This document shows, one piece after another, positions 35,801 to 46,194 of a stretch of DNA of 64,000 nucleotides. The position numbers were made by a program, and so were the translations under genes. Every line of letters begins with the position of its first letter. The first letter of the stretch is position 1. Origin of the DNA: Margaritifera margaritifera. Taxonomy: Eukaryota; Mollusca; Bivalvia; Unionida; Margaritiferidae. The DNA lies in NCBI GenBank assembly GCA_029931535.1, contig JAQPZY010000728.1, positions 209,001 through 273,000 of the forward strand, given 5' to 3'. Under the pieces are notes generated by a model. It worked only from the letters and a program-made list of their open reading frames with translations. It was not told the DNA's origin and searched no databases.

Positions 35801-38358
35801 GTAACAACATTTCTAGATCATCTCTTGTTTGATAGAATTACCATGAATCCACGCGCACTGTCAAAAATGATTTACAAGGCTGAATAATCAGATCCTCGGG
35901 AGAGTTCTTCAGGTTAACGGTTGCTGCTGATGATGATGATGATGACGCCAAATCTAAGATTTCGAGCACATAATACAACGGACGTTGCATAAAGCTCTAA
36001 AACACGACATGACCCCTTCCAATATTCCTGATTCCGAACAGATTGCTTCACAGAAAGAAATATAGATCCTAAAAGAAAACATCCCACAAATTGTTTCGAT
36101 TGAAATAAATTGCATCGATGTCAAATTTGCTACTAATGTAATCTAACTTACCAATTATCTCTAACTCATTTGGAAGCTGATGCATAATGTATATATTAAT
36201 TATGCAAGTTTTAATTTCATTGGATTAGAAACAAGAAAACACAACATTGTGTAAATTAGATAACGGTAGTTTAATCCATAGACTTTATATATGTCAAATC
36301 TAAACTTCAGCTTTTCTTTTTGATCCTTTCTTCGTTTTTTTCTACTGTAATAATGGATGGTTATACCTCAATTAGAAAATATACAAAAGTGACATGCTAT
36401 TGCTTATAGATACAACGTACACATATCACATGAGAGTAAACAATTAGAGAGATTGACATATTCAAGAGAAGGAAAGAAAGATTTAGAGATAAAGAGAAGG
36501 AAAGAAAGATTTATAGATTCAAGACTTTTCATTTCTCACAGATTAACAAAGATGCACCTTTTCGTCTAACTAATGTTCATCTTCTGCACTGTTTGGAATA
36601 AAGTTAGTCAGCATATTAAAGCCGCATTCCACTAAAGAAAATCGTAAATTGAGATAAAGGCATGACATAACTTTGTAACTCTTCAAATCTAGAACAATAA
36701 AAAATATTTTTGTACAGTGGGACAACATATTCAAAAATAAAGTGTGTTTATCGGGGCAGGGAGCGACTGTGGGTTGGTACCTTTTGACAAATGCTGTAAC
36801 ATGTAAAGGAGCTTGAGTGAAGAGTAATTACCAGTATGTTGTCTGTCAGAGCTGAATATGGTGGCTTATCCAACATGGCCTAACTGTTTGACCTATCATT
36901 AGAATAGTTATTAGGGATTGGTTCATCCTATAAATAGGTATAGTGGTGTGCATGCACTCTGCTTAGTATATATCAGCGAGATCATTTAACCATATTATAT
37001 ACAATTGGGTGACGTTGGAATGGTACAGCCCTACATAATCATACAAATAAAATATATAAAATTGTCTTATCATTTATGAGTGTATGGGTTGGTGATTTAT
37101 ACACGTAATTGTACGTCATGTACTCGTCATTCTCATATCTTTCATTTCCCTTTTTTTCTATATTTGTTATTAATCTCTCAAAGGTGGAAATAATGAATGG
37201 AAATGCACTGCCATACCTTTTGATCAAGTGGGCTCGGCCTCTTATTAATTATTCTATTGAAAGGTCGTTCGGTCATTCTGGTCAAGGTCTAACTTCATTT
37301 CTCGGCTTGCATATAATTATGAGGCGAATGCAAATTTATTCTAACAAAAAGGACATGAACATCACCTCGCTATTTTATTTTGGTGGGAATCTCTTATATA
37401 TTTAGCACGCGTTCAGCATGCAAATGGTAAAATAATAAATGCATCACTAGTGTATAATTTAATAAATTCAGGGTGTATTGTAAATAAAGGTTCTGTTTTT
37501 TTTTCTTTCAATTGAATGAGAAGTGGCTTAGAGAAATTAAGATAGTTATAATGCCACTAGAATTTAATTGTGCTATCTGAATATTATTCTACTTCCAAAA
37601 ACATATTTCGTCATTGTCAGTTATCTTAAAAATAACATGAAATTACACTATGTATGTTTAGGAATAAAAAACAAAACAAAACAAAAGAAACAAAAAACAG
37701 TCTCTAAACGTTGATGACATATTATTGATGAATGACACGAGATATAAAGACGCTTTATATACAACATATATTTTCGACTTTCCATTACATTATTTTTAGC
37801 TTTTGTTATGTTTCGTGTATTTCTACAACAACCACAGCAGCGAAAGCTTTGTAAAGGACGATGGATAATGGATGCGGATCACTGTACACTTACATTCTAG
37901 TGATAGTTATCAGCAAACGGCATTGAGAACAACACTGTCATATACACAATATCAGGACAACGCCTGAAGTCATCCGAATGATTTAGGGGCACTGCTAATA
38001 GTCAACTCGTCAAATCTTTCCAGATAATCAAACCCCGGTTGCTTCTTTTGTACAATAACCATTCAAAATGATTATAAGGGAGACCTCCGTGAAATGTTTA
38101 TCGATAGTAACTTATCTTCGCCTCCAAAATAATACTAATATAAGACTGGATTTAAGATATGATCTGAAAATTATTTGCAGATTATGACTATGATAAGTCG
38201 TTAATGACATAATGGTTTGAAATTAGAAGAAAAGATATCGTCCCGACAAGAACCTACCACAAACTATGCGACTTTAGTGTTCATTTTTATTGTAGCATAC
38301 GAAAGACTGATCTTTACTGCTAATATCCCTAGTACTCAAAGTGAGTGAATAGAAGAAG
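35801..38358. other. Non-coding stretch
   Basis: Unique DNA with a (TGA)n run near 35930-35945 and a short duplicated purine-rich unit, AGAGAAGGAAAGAAAGATTT, at 36465 and 36493. No gene recognised. Confidence 0.55.
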
Positions 38359-38572
38359 AAAAATAAATAAATAAATAAAATTAGCACAAAATAATCTAAG
38401 GAAGATTAATCTTAATGGGAAACAATAATAAAAACAAACTAAGTGAGTAATGGAGACAGGTAAATAAATAAATAGAGTTAATTAAATAATGAATAAATGA
38501 ATGTTTTTAATTCAGTAAATAAATAATAATAAATAAAAAAATAATAATAAATAAGTAAATAAATAAATAATT
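38359..38572. repeat. A/T-rich low-complexity region, (AAAT)n-type
   Basis: Repeated blocks of AAATAAATAAAT and AATAATAATAAAT interspersed with AT-rich DNA. Degenerate tetra- and trinucleotide repeats. Confidence 0.85.
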
Positions 38573-38878
38573 TAGAGACTGATTGATTTCATTAATTCCC
38601 TTGCAATATATAATATATACTTAATTTGAAAGACACGAGCTTCCGTATTATTCAATCCTTGAAAGGATTGTTGCTCGTCATATTGAGAAAAAACAATTGT
38701 ACCCCAACTCACACCGCAGCCATTTGATTTCCAACATCCCGAAGCTACTTATCATAGCAAACATAATTATTTTTCAAACATTATTTAACCGTGCAACGTA
38801 AATACATGAAATTAAAATTACCAATTGAAATCCACATACCAAACAGAGAAAAGCACTTATCCCTTGATCCCACATCGT

Positions 38879-38930
38879 ATGTAGGGATATATGTAGGGAT
38901 ATATGATTATATGTAGGGATATATGATTAT
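38879..38930. repeat. Short tandem repeat, 20-bp unit
   Basis: ATGTAGGGATATATGATTAT occurs at 38891 and 38911, preceded by a partial unit ATGTAGGGATAT at 38879. Confidence 0.9.
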
Positions 38931-39244
38931 ATGAAAGAAATTTTCCAAGCGGGAAGACAGCACACGTCGCCTAATCCACTCAATGTATATTATAGTATAA
39001 ATCCGCCGCACTTGGTGGATACAAATGTCACACATTTCTCCATCCATCGCTATTACTTGCAATCTTTATGTTTTCTTTTCCTTTCCACCTATCGTGCTAT
39101 GATACAAACCAGTGAGTGTGACTATTATGAGGGTCACTGTCGAGTCTTTATTAACATTAGTCTTTTAATTATTAGTCTTTTAATTTTTCATGGATTACCA
39201 CATGACCTGAAAACTAAAGAAATTATTATTACATCTTTAATATC

Positions 39245-39245
<1 letters not shown>

Positions 39246-39291
<46 letters not shown>
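39246..39291. repeat. (TCA)n microsatellite
   Basis: About 15 perfect trinucleotide units. The flanking frames (serine or aspartate tracts) are by-products. Confidence 0.95.
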
Positions 39292-39507
39292 TTATTCCAC
39301 ATCCTCTTTCAATGTAAAATCTGGAATGATGGTATTTTTGCATGAACTCGGATTTCATAGCCTTAAATCTCATGGACTTTGTTTAATATTCTTGCTGTTC
39401 TGAAGAGTGTCCCTTTCTGTAGTAGGTCAGGCTTTAGTTCTATTTCTAGCGTTTTCATGCTGTCCTCTAGATTATGGGTTATTACTACTATCGATCCAAC
39501 CACGATA

Positions 39508-39555
<48 letters not shown>
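39508..39555. repeat. (ATT)n microsatellite
   Basis: About 16 perfect trinucleotide units, some 220 bp from the (TCA)n tract. Confidence 0.95.
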
Positions 39556-41301
39556 CTATACACTTCGGAGAACTTGCACTCCATTTTTGTGACAGTACAA
39601 ATAATACAGTCCAGAATGTTGATTAAACTGTCAAAAGATGGGAGCAGATATTCCAGTCTTTACAACGAGCAATTAAAATCAATGTATGCCGAACGTCAGG
39701 AACGTCAGAAATGTATGTTTACTAGAAATTCGTTGACAGAAAATCGAACACATTAAAATTTACCTAATGGGAATTTTCACAGCTATCACAGTTGTGGCAT
39801 GGTGCCGAACGTATGTATGTGACATAAATACTGGACGTTGTTACGAACTTAAGTTTTGCCTCCAGAAACAGCGGACTTTTAAACTTACCTAGTACAACGA
39901 TGACGTTAACATTACACGCACACCCTCCTGCGGCGATATATTTGTATTCTCATGTGTCGGCGTGACCAGTTGTGACTTAGTTGTATTTACTTTGACTAGG
40001 TGTATTAAGTATATGAAATGGTCAGTATTTCAAAGGCCCCGCATGCCTCCCAAAACACTTCCTGGAACAGTTATTGTTATTACAGTGTAATAGTGCAATA
40101 GTGACGAATGTCAGAGCATGTTGCCTCTAGAACGGACAATTTTCAAAGCACACTTTCAGTAGTTAAATTTATAAAAACGAAAATGCCTGATATTTTCCAA
40201 GGATAGCTTTCAATCAGTATGAAATATAAAGTTACTAATCCTGTCATAATGACGTCTTTGACAATAATGAATAAAACTCAATTTATGTAGGGATACATTT
40301 TAAAATTTGCATTGTATATATCTGCTCTTCAAGTATGATGGTCAAGCAAGTATTAAATTGTAATTATATTTATTAATGTTTAATGATGAATATATGTCAG
40401 TGTAATTAAATCCGCATCTTATTCACAACTATTTGTATATTAATAAACCATTTACTATGGTTATTGTTCTCATTTTCTCTGAATATGTTATCTTACACAA
40501 ATTAGGAAAATGAATATGTTTCAATTAATTGACTGTAATGGTGTTGTCTCATCTATTTAAAAAACCCCATCCCACCCTAAAAAGCAAACTTAGATGTTAA
40601 CTCAGTTTGAGAATTGATAGGTTAGTGCTTTACAAGCGTAAGTTTTTTCACTTTGCTTTTCGATCCCTTTACATATTTTATTTAGAGTAGATTGTTTGTA
40701 TCGGCTAAATATTATGCATGAGCACTCAGTGTGTTCATCTGTATTTTCGAGAGAAACAGTTTATGCCTTTATTTTTACTTTTAGCTCAAGAGAATAGACG
40801 TTTTTAAAATATGATATGTCGGAAGTGAGCATATGCATGATATCAATGTATAGAATACATTTGAACTGCCTGCTATTCAATTTGTTTATTACGCAACATT
40901 TATCTTTTATGTCATGGAGTTGAGATATGAATGACGTCATGTATTCATTGCAAACAACACGCTAATCTGTTTGTCCGATATGCAGTTGTTCATAATCTAC
41001 AAATGTCAGAAAGATTTAACAAGAATTGAAATATTTAATGGGAATATCTCCGATTGCATTTCCATAGCTCTTACCTAGATTAGGATGTGGATTTTTATTC
41101 AGAATACATGCGACAATGCACTCTTGCAATGGTATTATCATGTCTAGAGATCTGACATAATTTGTGGAGCCATCTATACTGTTTTATCTTAGACTTCCGA
41201 ATAGGAGGAATAGCCACACGAAGATCTTCTACATTGATATCTTCAGGAAAATCATTTCTTACAACAGCATATTTTAAAAGTAAAGAAATGTTTTTTATTA
41301 C
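39556..41301. other. Non-coding AT-rich stretch
   Basis: Unique DNA. I see no gene, RNA or repeat in it. Confidence 0.55.
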
Positions 41302-41523
41302 CTATCGTATATACTCGCTTATAATACGAATCCAAATGTAAACTGTACAGACCCAGATCTGCTGTATCATAATGCGTCGGCATATCTGGGTATATACAGT
41401 TTGTTAGGAGTAATCAGTAGAACAAACAACATAGACCCTGATTTGCCAGCGCATTATGCGACGGTAGTTCAGAGTCTATGTTGTTTGTTGTTGTACTCGA
41501 CCTTTAAGCGAGTACGGACGGTA
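41302..41523. mobile_element. Palindromic double-hairpin MITE, copy E
   Basis: The fullest copy. The left terminus is CTATCGTATATACTCGCTTA and the right terminus CTTTAAGCGAGTACGGACGG. Hairpin 1 (41340-41402) has arms of about 23 bp starting AAACTGTACAGACCCAGATC. Hairpin 2 (41424-41487) has arms starting AAACAACATAGACCCTGATT. Each hairpin has a loop region carrying CGCATAATGCG or its complement, and the spacer TTTGTTAGGAGTAATCAGTA lies between them. No coding capacity. Confidence 0.88.
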
Positions 41524-41602
41524 TGCAACATTAGAATGAAACGTGTAATTTAAATTATTGTGGATCTAACACATTCATATAAACTTACCATGCAGCCATC
41601 AA

Positions 41603-42109
41603 CAGGGGCGGATCCTGGATTGGGGGGAGGAAGGAGTAGACAAGCGTCCCCCTCCCCCAAAAGAAATTAGCTCGAAACAAATGGAACGTTTCATAGTATA
41701 AGGTGGTCACAGATGACCCAGCGGTTTAAGGCGCTCGCTTTTACAGATCCGTCACATCTCACCTCTGTCCGCATGGGTTCGTGTCTTGGCTCGACTAATG
41801 TGGGTATGTGAGAAAGCTTGGCAGTAGCTTCCCGTGAGACGGTGGTTCTGGTCTACCCAGGGATTTCCTCCACCAAATATACTGGCTGCCATGTATGGCC
41901 TATCGTATGTGCTAAAATGCTGTGAAGCCCCAAAAATCACAATCACAGTCCTAGAAACAGTTTTCTTTACAGTTAGATGCTTCAAAATTATGCCCTGGAA
42001 ACGCTTAAAATGCAGGAGCTACCGGGTATTTCGCCCTCCTGCCACATACCTCTTGCCTACTTGTTTACGCGCCCCCATTCCCCAAACGATATTTCTGGAT
42101 CCGCCCCTG
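41603..42109 (+). mobile_element. hAT-like non-autonomous element with nested SINE
   Basis: The termini are inverted: CAGGGGCGGATCCTGGA at 41603 and TCTGGATCCGCCCCTG ending at 42109, of the CAGGG...CCCTG kind typical of hAT elements. The core, GGAACGTTTC ... CAGTTTTCTTTACAGTTAGA ... GCCCTGGAAACGCTTAAAAT, is interrupted by a tRNA-derived SINE (41702-41948). The uninterrupted relatives at 24893 and 26893 show where the core was split. No clear 8-bp target duplication remains and no transposase is encoded. Confidence 0.72.
41702..41948 (+). mobile_element. tRNA-derived SINE, copy 1 (diverged promoter)
   Basis: About 247 bp. A tRNA-like head with decayed box A (ATGACCCAGCGGTTTAAGG) and box B (GGTTCGTGTC) is followed by a body with GGTGGTTCTGGTCTACCC, TTTCCTCCACC and ACTGGCTGCCATGTATGGCC, ending AATCACAATCACA. 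The body resembles the central domain of the Meta-type SINE superfamily in molluscs and other invertebrates (inference). It is inserted in the hAT-like element. The paralogous copy is at 54444. Confidence 0.75.
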
Positions 42110-43060
42110 ATAAATAGAATAAGGAGTGTAAGATGTGTATGTTCCTTATAGTTATATAGTATCTTAGTGTGATATACTAACAATGAAAGGAGCATAGTGA
42201 TAGAGAATTATGTATCTTGATATATATTAATTAAAAATGTTGTAACGATCGTTTCTTTTCAAGCGTATATATTTAACAGCTTCAAATCTAAAGCGGAGGG
42301 GGATATATGCTGACTGTTACTAAACCTTAAAACAAGCCTTTATACGAACGTTCTAAGTGGATAAACTGGAAACCGACAGGAAATTCATACAATTTTACTA
42401 CAGGTTAATTTATTTTCCAGGTTATCAACATCTGTGTCGTAAACGTTGTTCGTAGTGGCAACACGTGATGTTGAAAAATGAGCAAATAAGTTGACAATTC
42501 ATTTTAAATATCTGCTAACGTAATAATGCGGTAGAAATATTTGACTAAACCTTTACTTCTGCCGCAAGAAACACTTCGACTCTTTGAAGTATTTTTATGG
42601 AATTTGTTGGGTTGTGTACTCAGCAGAGAATAGCTGTAGAAGTTATAAACCGCAGTATATTTCTGTCAGAATAAATATTGCTTTAACATATATACAATGT
42701 ATAGTGTATTTGTATGTGCCTTTTGCTAATGTATCATCCTGAAAACACTTCAAAATGCAAAAGCCTTGAACGAAATCTCATGATTTTTTGTGGAATTTTT
42801 CAACGTCAGTCGAATGCTTAAGTTTTTGTGAAGGATCTCTCTTTGTTCAGAAATGTTTACAATGATATTTTTAAACTTATTTATTTTCCGCTTGTAACAA
42901 AAAATGTGTCTGGTTAGTTGTAATCTTTAACATCAATTTTTACCTCTCATCCCTCTCTTATCAAAACTTTAAAACACTGTGCGTCAATATGTAGAGATAA
43001 CTCTGCAAATGAGTTTCGTGACATTTTTCAGACAGACTATGTTCTTTTGGGAATGATGAA

Positions 43061-43136
43061 GATCTGAAGATAGGCATAGATTGAAGATATGGGTATGAGA
43101 TCTGAAGATAGGCATAGATTGAAGATATGGGCATGA
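43061..43136. repeat. Tandem duplication, 2 x 38 bp
   Basis: The unit starts GATCTGAAGATAGGCATAGA (43061 and 43099). The same pair occurs in unit 2 at 55875 and 55913, so it predates the 6-kb duplication. Confidence 0.95.
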
Positions 43137-44187
43137 CAGTTCATAAATAGATAGTGTGAAAAAAGTAAACATATATGGCGATCGCAGTTTGTTGAAATCG
43201 TCCAGTTGATAGTGTCATTCACTGAGTTTCCACGCCTTGGTGCTCGTTATAGAAACCAGTTGACAGACACAGACTCAATGTGAACTAAATTAGCAGTTAT
43301 TACTAGAATACTCGTTAGTATGCATTTCTACAGTCTTGAAATCAGTCTTTCCTGAACCTTAATATGACTGTATAATTTTTTGTGCTAATTATTCCAAAGA
43401 CATATGTAGTGTATATGTCTCTTATTGTTCTAACTTGATGTGTATTGCTTTCTGTGTTTCTTATTTTTGCGGATTCGGGTATTGAGAGCTTTTTCTTTTT
43501 GGTGTTCTCTTTCTTGCATACATTTTTCATGCTGCTGATCTATAATGTTTTCATTTACATATTTGAAATAAAGAGAGATAGAGACAAATTCAGCGATGAA
43601 CTATGTAATAAAAATTAATCATGTAAAATTTCAGTTCACTACACATATTATCATCATAGCTGTTGAAAAACTTCATACGTATAGAAAAGTGCATAATACA
43701 GTTTAAGAAAAAATCCCCATTAGATGAGCTAGTACAGCGTTTGAGATAACAGACTGGACTCTTAGTGGTCATTTTTGTTTTCAAGAGACACATTTTGTCA
43801 TAATTTAAGCTTTTGTAAGAGACGAGCAAAATTTCTGATACAAATAGATTTACAGGGAAAAATTGTAATAATTTTACGGCATAAAATCCATTCGAAGACC
43901 GTTTTCAAGACTGATGTAAATGCTGTATTAAAAACCGTTAAAAAGCACAGAATAATTTAAAAGCTTTTAGAAGCGGCCACACATATAATAAAAACCACTT
44001 TTCTCAAAATATTCTAGTAGTTTCATTGCATCACGTGTAAACTGAGTTGTGATTTCACTTATATTACCTCTTTTCCTAACAGAGTAATAAATATTACACT
44101 TTCATCATAACTTTTCCTTTAAGACGAAAAAGAGACAATTCGAAGCAACACAGATTAATTAGATTAAAACTCATAGGTTTTAGGTAT

Positions 44188-44310
44188 CAGTGTCGGACTG
44201 GCCCACCTGGTAATCGGCCAGATGGCAAATGGGCCATGGGCTTTTAGGTAATATTATAAGGGAGAGGGCCGCCATGGGCCGCCATGATGGTAGGCCGCCT
44301 GATCTAAGGA
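44188..44310 (+). mobile_element. hAT-like terminal fragment (CAGTGTCGGACTGG end), copy 1
   Basis: CAGTGTCGGACTGGCCCACC starts a GC-rich stretch with GGCCAGATGGC, GGGCCATGG and repeated GGGCCGCC, unlike its AT-rich surroundings. Such an end is typical of hAT elements. No matching inverted end is seen, so it is truncated. The paralogue is at 57210. Confidence 0.45.
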
Positions 44311-45301
44311 CAAATAAATATCTTTTGGCACAATCCTAGATTGTTAGATATCTTTCACTTTACTAAAACACATCGACTTGAATGTATTTATTTAAGGAAA
44401 CACATGCGCACACACAAAATTATTGATTTTCAAATTCAAAATGACGCCGGTCAGCATTTATGTTGCATGACATAATTTATTGACTATAAGATTGAGTGGA
44501 TAACATATACTTAAAGAGCATTTCTGCACCATAGAAACAAAACAGTAATTCTTGAACAGAATGCAGTTAAAGTCTCATGTCATTTTCCCGCTAGATACAA
44601 TACATTTAATAAAAGAATTTAATCGCTTACCGATGATATCACCCGGTGATTTGAAGCATTGTTTACAAAAAAACAAATTACAGCTGCACATATATAAAAA
44701 TGTAACAAAAAAGTTATGTTATCCCAAGATAGGCTAAATCAGTAAAAACAAAATCTACGTGAAAATATTAATATTTACTGTATGTAACGTGCATATTATA
44801 AATTAACTTTGTTCTTAACTTTCTCTTAGATGGAAGTATTATTTAGTATACACCATGCCGGAGGCATTTTGCGATCACGAAGAATGTACATTGTGTGTTA
44901 TATACATGTATTTTGAGGCATGATTTGCAGATATAGAGATCGGACAACTAATTCATTTCCCATAGAACTTAATGTTAATATATTAAAACAAAGATAATTT
45001 CTGCATTAAATTGGCGTACAAACTACACATGCTTCCATTCATCAAAGTTAGAGAGATTTTTTTCAGCCTTGTAAAACCGGTCTTCCGCGGCATTTTAAGC
45101 CTCGTTCTGTGAAACAGAAGGATTCCTTGGTCTGCACCTAATTATATAGCCTCGCACCAGAAGTTCATTTGATCTTTTTCAGTACGAAATAAAGTACACA
45201 ATATCAAAACAAAGTAAAATATTTTGTTGTTAACTATTGAAGTTTGTAAAACTATTAAAGAAGAAAAAAATCCATTTACATGCCAATTGGTGCATCTCAA
45301 G

Positions 45302-46056
45302 TGTTACGACTCTATGGTCTAAGAAAAATGTAACAGAAAGAAAGTGAAACCAACAAATCAAGTAAAAAATCAACAAGCAATTTATTACTAGATAATTAAA
45401 ATGAAAAATCAAAAAGTCACTTACAGTAATGTGTTTTAAAATCCTAATAATCCAATAAGAATGATTGTTCTAATCACAAGTCCTAAATATAGAATGTTCC
45501 GAATTCACGGCTGTGTCCTTGAATGTTATGATGTGCTAATGGTCTCCAAAGTCCTGATGTACTAGTAATCTTTGATGTGCTGATGTCAAAATGAAGTATT
45601 CCAAAATCTCTGAATAAGTTCACATAAATTCCAAAATCATCAATTAAAAATCCAAAATCCAAAAGTTTATGAGCACTGTTATAACCCAATGAATATTTAA
45701 AATAATTCCTCTCTTAGAATTTGGAATGAATTTTCACAACTGTAATAGCTCTTTACAAGACTGATGGTAATGTCAAAACTGAATAAATGTCCACCAAACA
45801 TGGCATATATAAAGATTGGTCACATGACAGAATGTTCTAGAACATGTGTCATCTTAATGGAATTTTACTTGTAAACAAAATTCAACCTTGACCTTCAAAT
45901 TGAGAAAACAGTATATTGATCAAAACAACCTAATTCAAGGACACTAGTTAAACATGTTTTTCCTGATAACATTAAGATTTAAGCAAATATTAAAGTGAAG
46001 AAACACTTATAATTTCCTAAAATATTTATAATATTATATAAACATCATACATAACA
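45302..46056 (-). repeat. 3' LTR of the Gmr1-like element
   Basis: 755 bp, starting TGTTACGACTC and ending CATACATAACA on the plus strand. By eye it differs from the other LTR at four positions (for example CTCTCTTAG versus CTCTCCTAG, TATATAAAGATT versus TATATAAATATT). On the minus strand it has a TATA-like sequence (CTTTATATAT, 45804-45813) and an AATAAA signal (45381-45386), both conserved in the partner. A 68-codon frame inside both LTRs is non-conserved filler. Confidence 0.95.
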
Positions 46057-46065
46057 CCTCCCCTC
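46057..46065 (-). other. Polypurine tract
   Basis: On the minus strand TTTATGAGGGGAGG lies immediately upstream of the 3' LTR (TGTTATGTATG...). This is the expected site and composition for plus-strand DNA priming. Confidence 0.85.
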
Positions 46066-46194
46066 ATAAAGAAAAAGAAAGATTTATATAATAAAGCTTT
46101 CTTTTGAATATACATCTAATACTATAATAACCAAAATTACATAAGAACATGTTTTATGATACTGGACTTAATTACATCAAGCAATATTACATTT

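Larger units (their letters stand above)
41659..45301 (+). repeat. Segmental tandem duplication, unit 1, left part
   Basis: Collinear with 54398-58330. The duplicated sequence begins inside the hAT-like element (AAAAGAAATTAGCTCG here, AAAAGAAATTAGCCCG at 54399) and runs to the LTR-element insertion point. Close to that point about a dozen differences are seen over 200 bp, so it is clearly older than the LTR insertion. Relative to unit 2 it lacks about 205 bp around 43920 (56740-56945 in unit 2). It contains a 2 x 38 bp tandem duplication at 43061-43136, also present in unit 2. Apart from the mobile pieces listed separately I see no gene in it. Confidence 0.95.

Noticed and set aside
38931..39317. 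128-codon frame ending in a serine tract
   Set aside because: The tract is the (TCA)n microsatellite. The rest shows no coding character.
39379..39756. 125-codon frame with a tyrosine tract
   Set aside because: The tract is the (ATT)n microsatellite read in one frame; no conserved flanks.
41834..42151. 105-codon frame, with a similar frame at 54558
   Set aside because: Both read through the SINE and the hAT-like element; non-coding repeats.
45483..45689. 68-codon minus-strand frame found identically in both LTRs
   Set aside because: It is duplicated because the LTRs are duplicated. Composition is low-complexity, there is no known LTR-encoded protein of this kind, and it lies across the transcript's expected untranslated ends.
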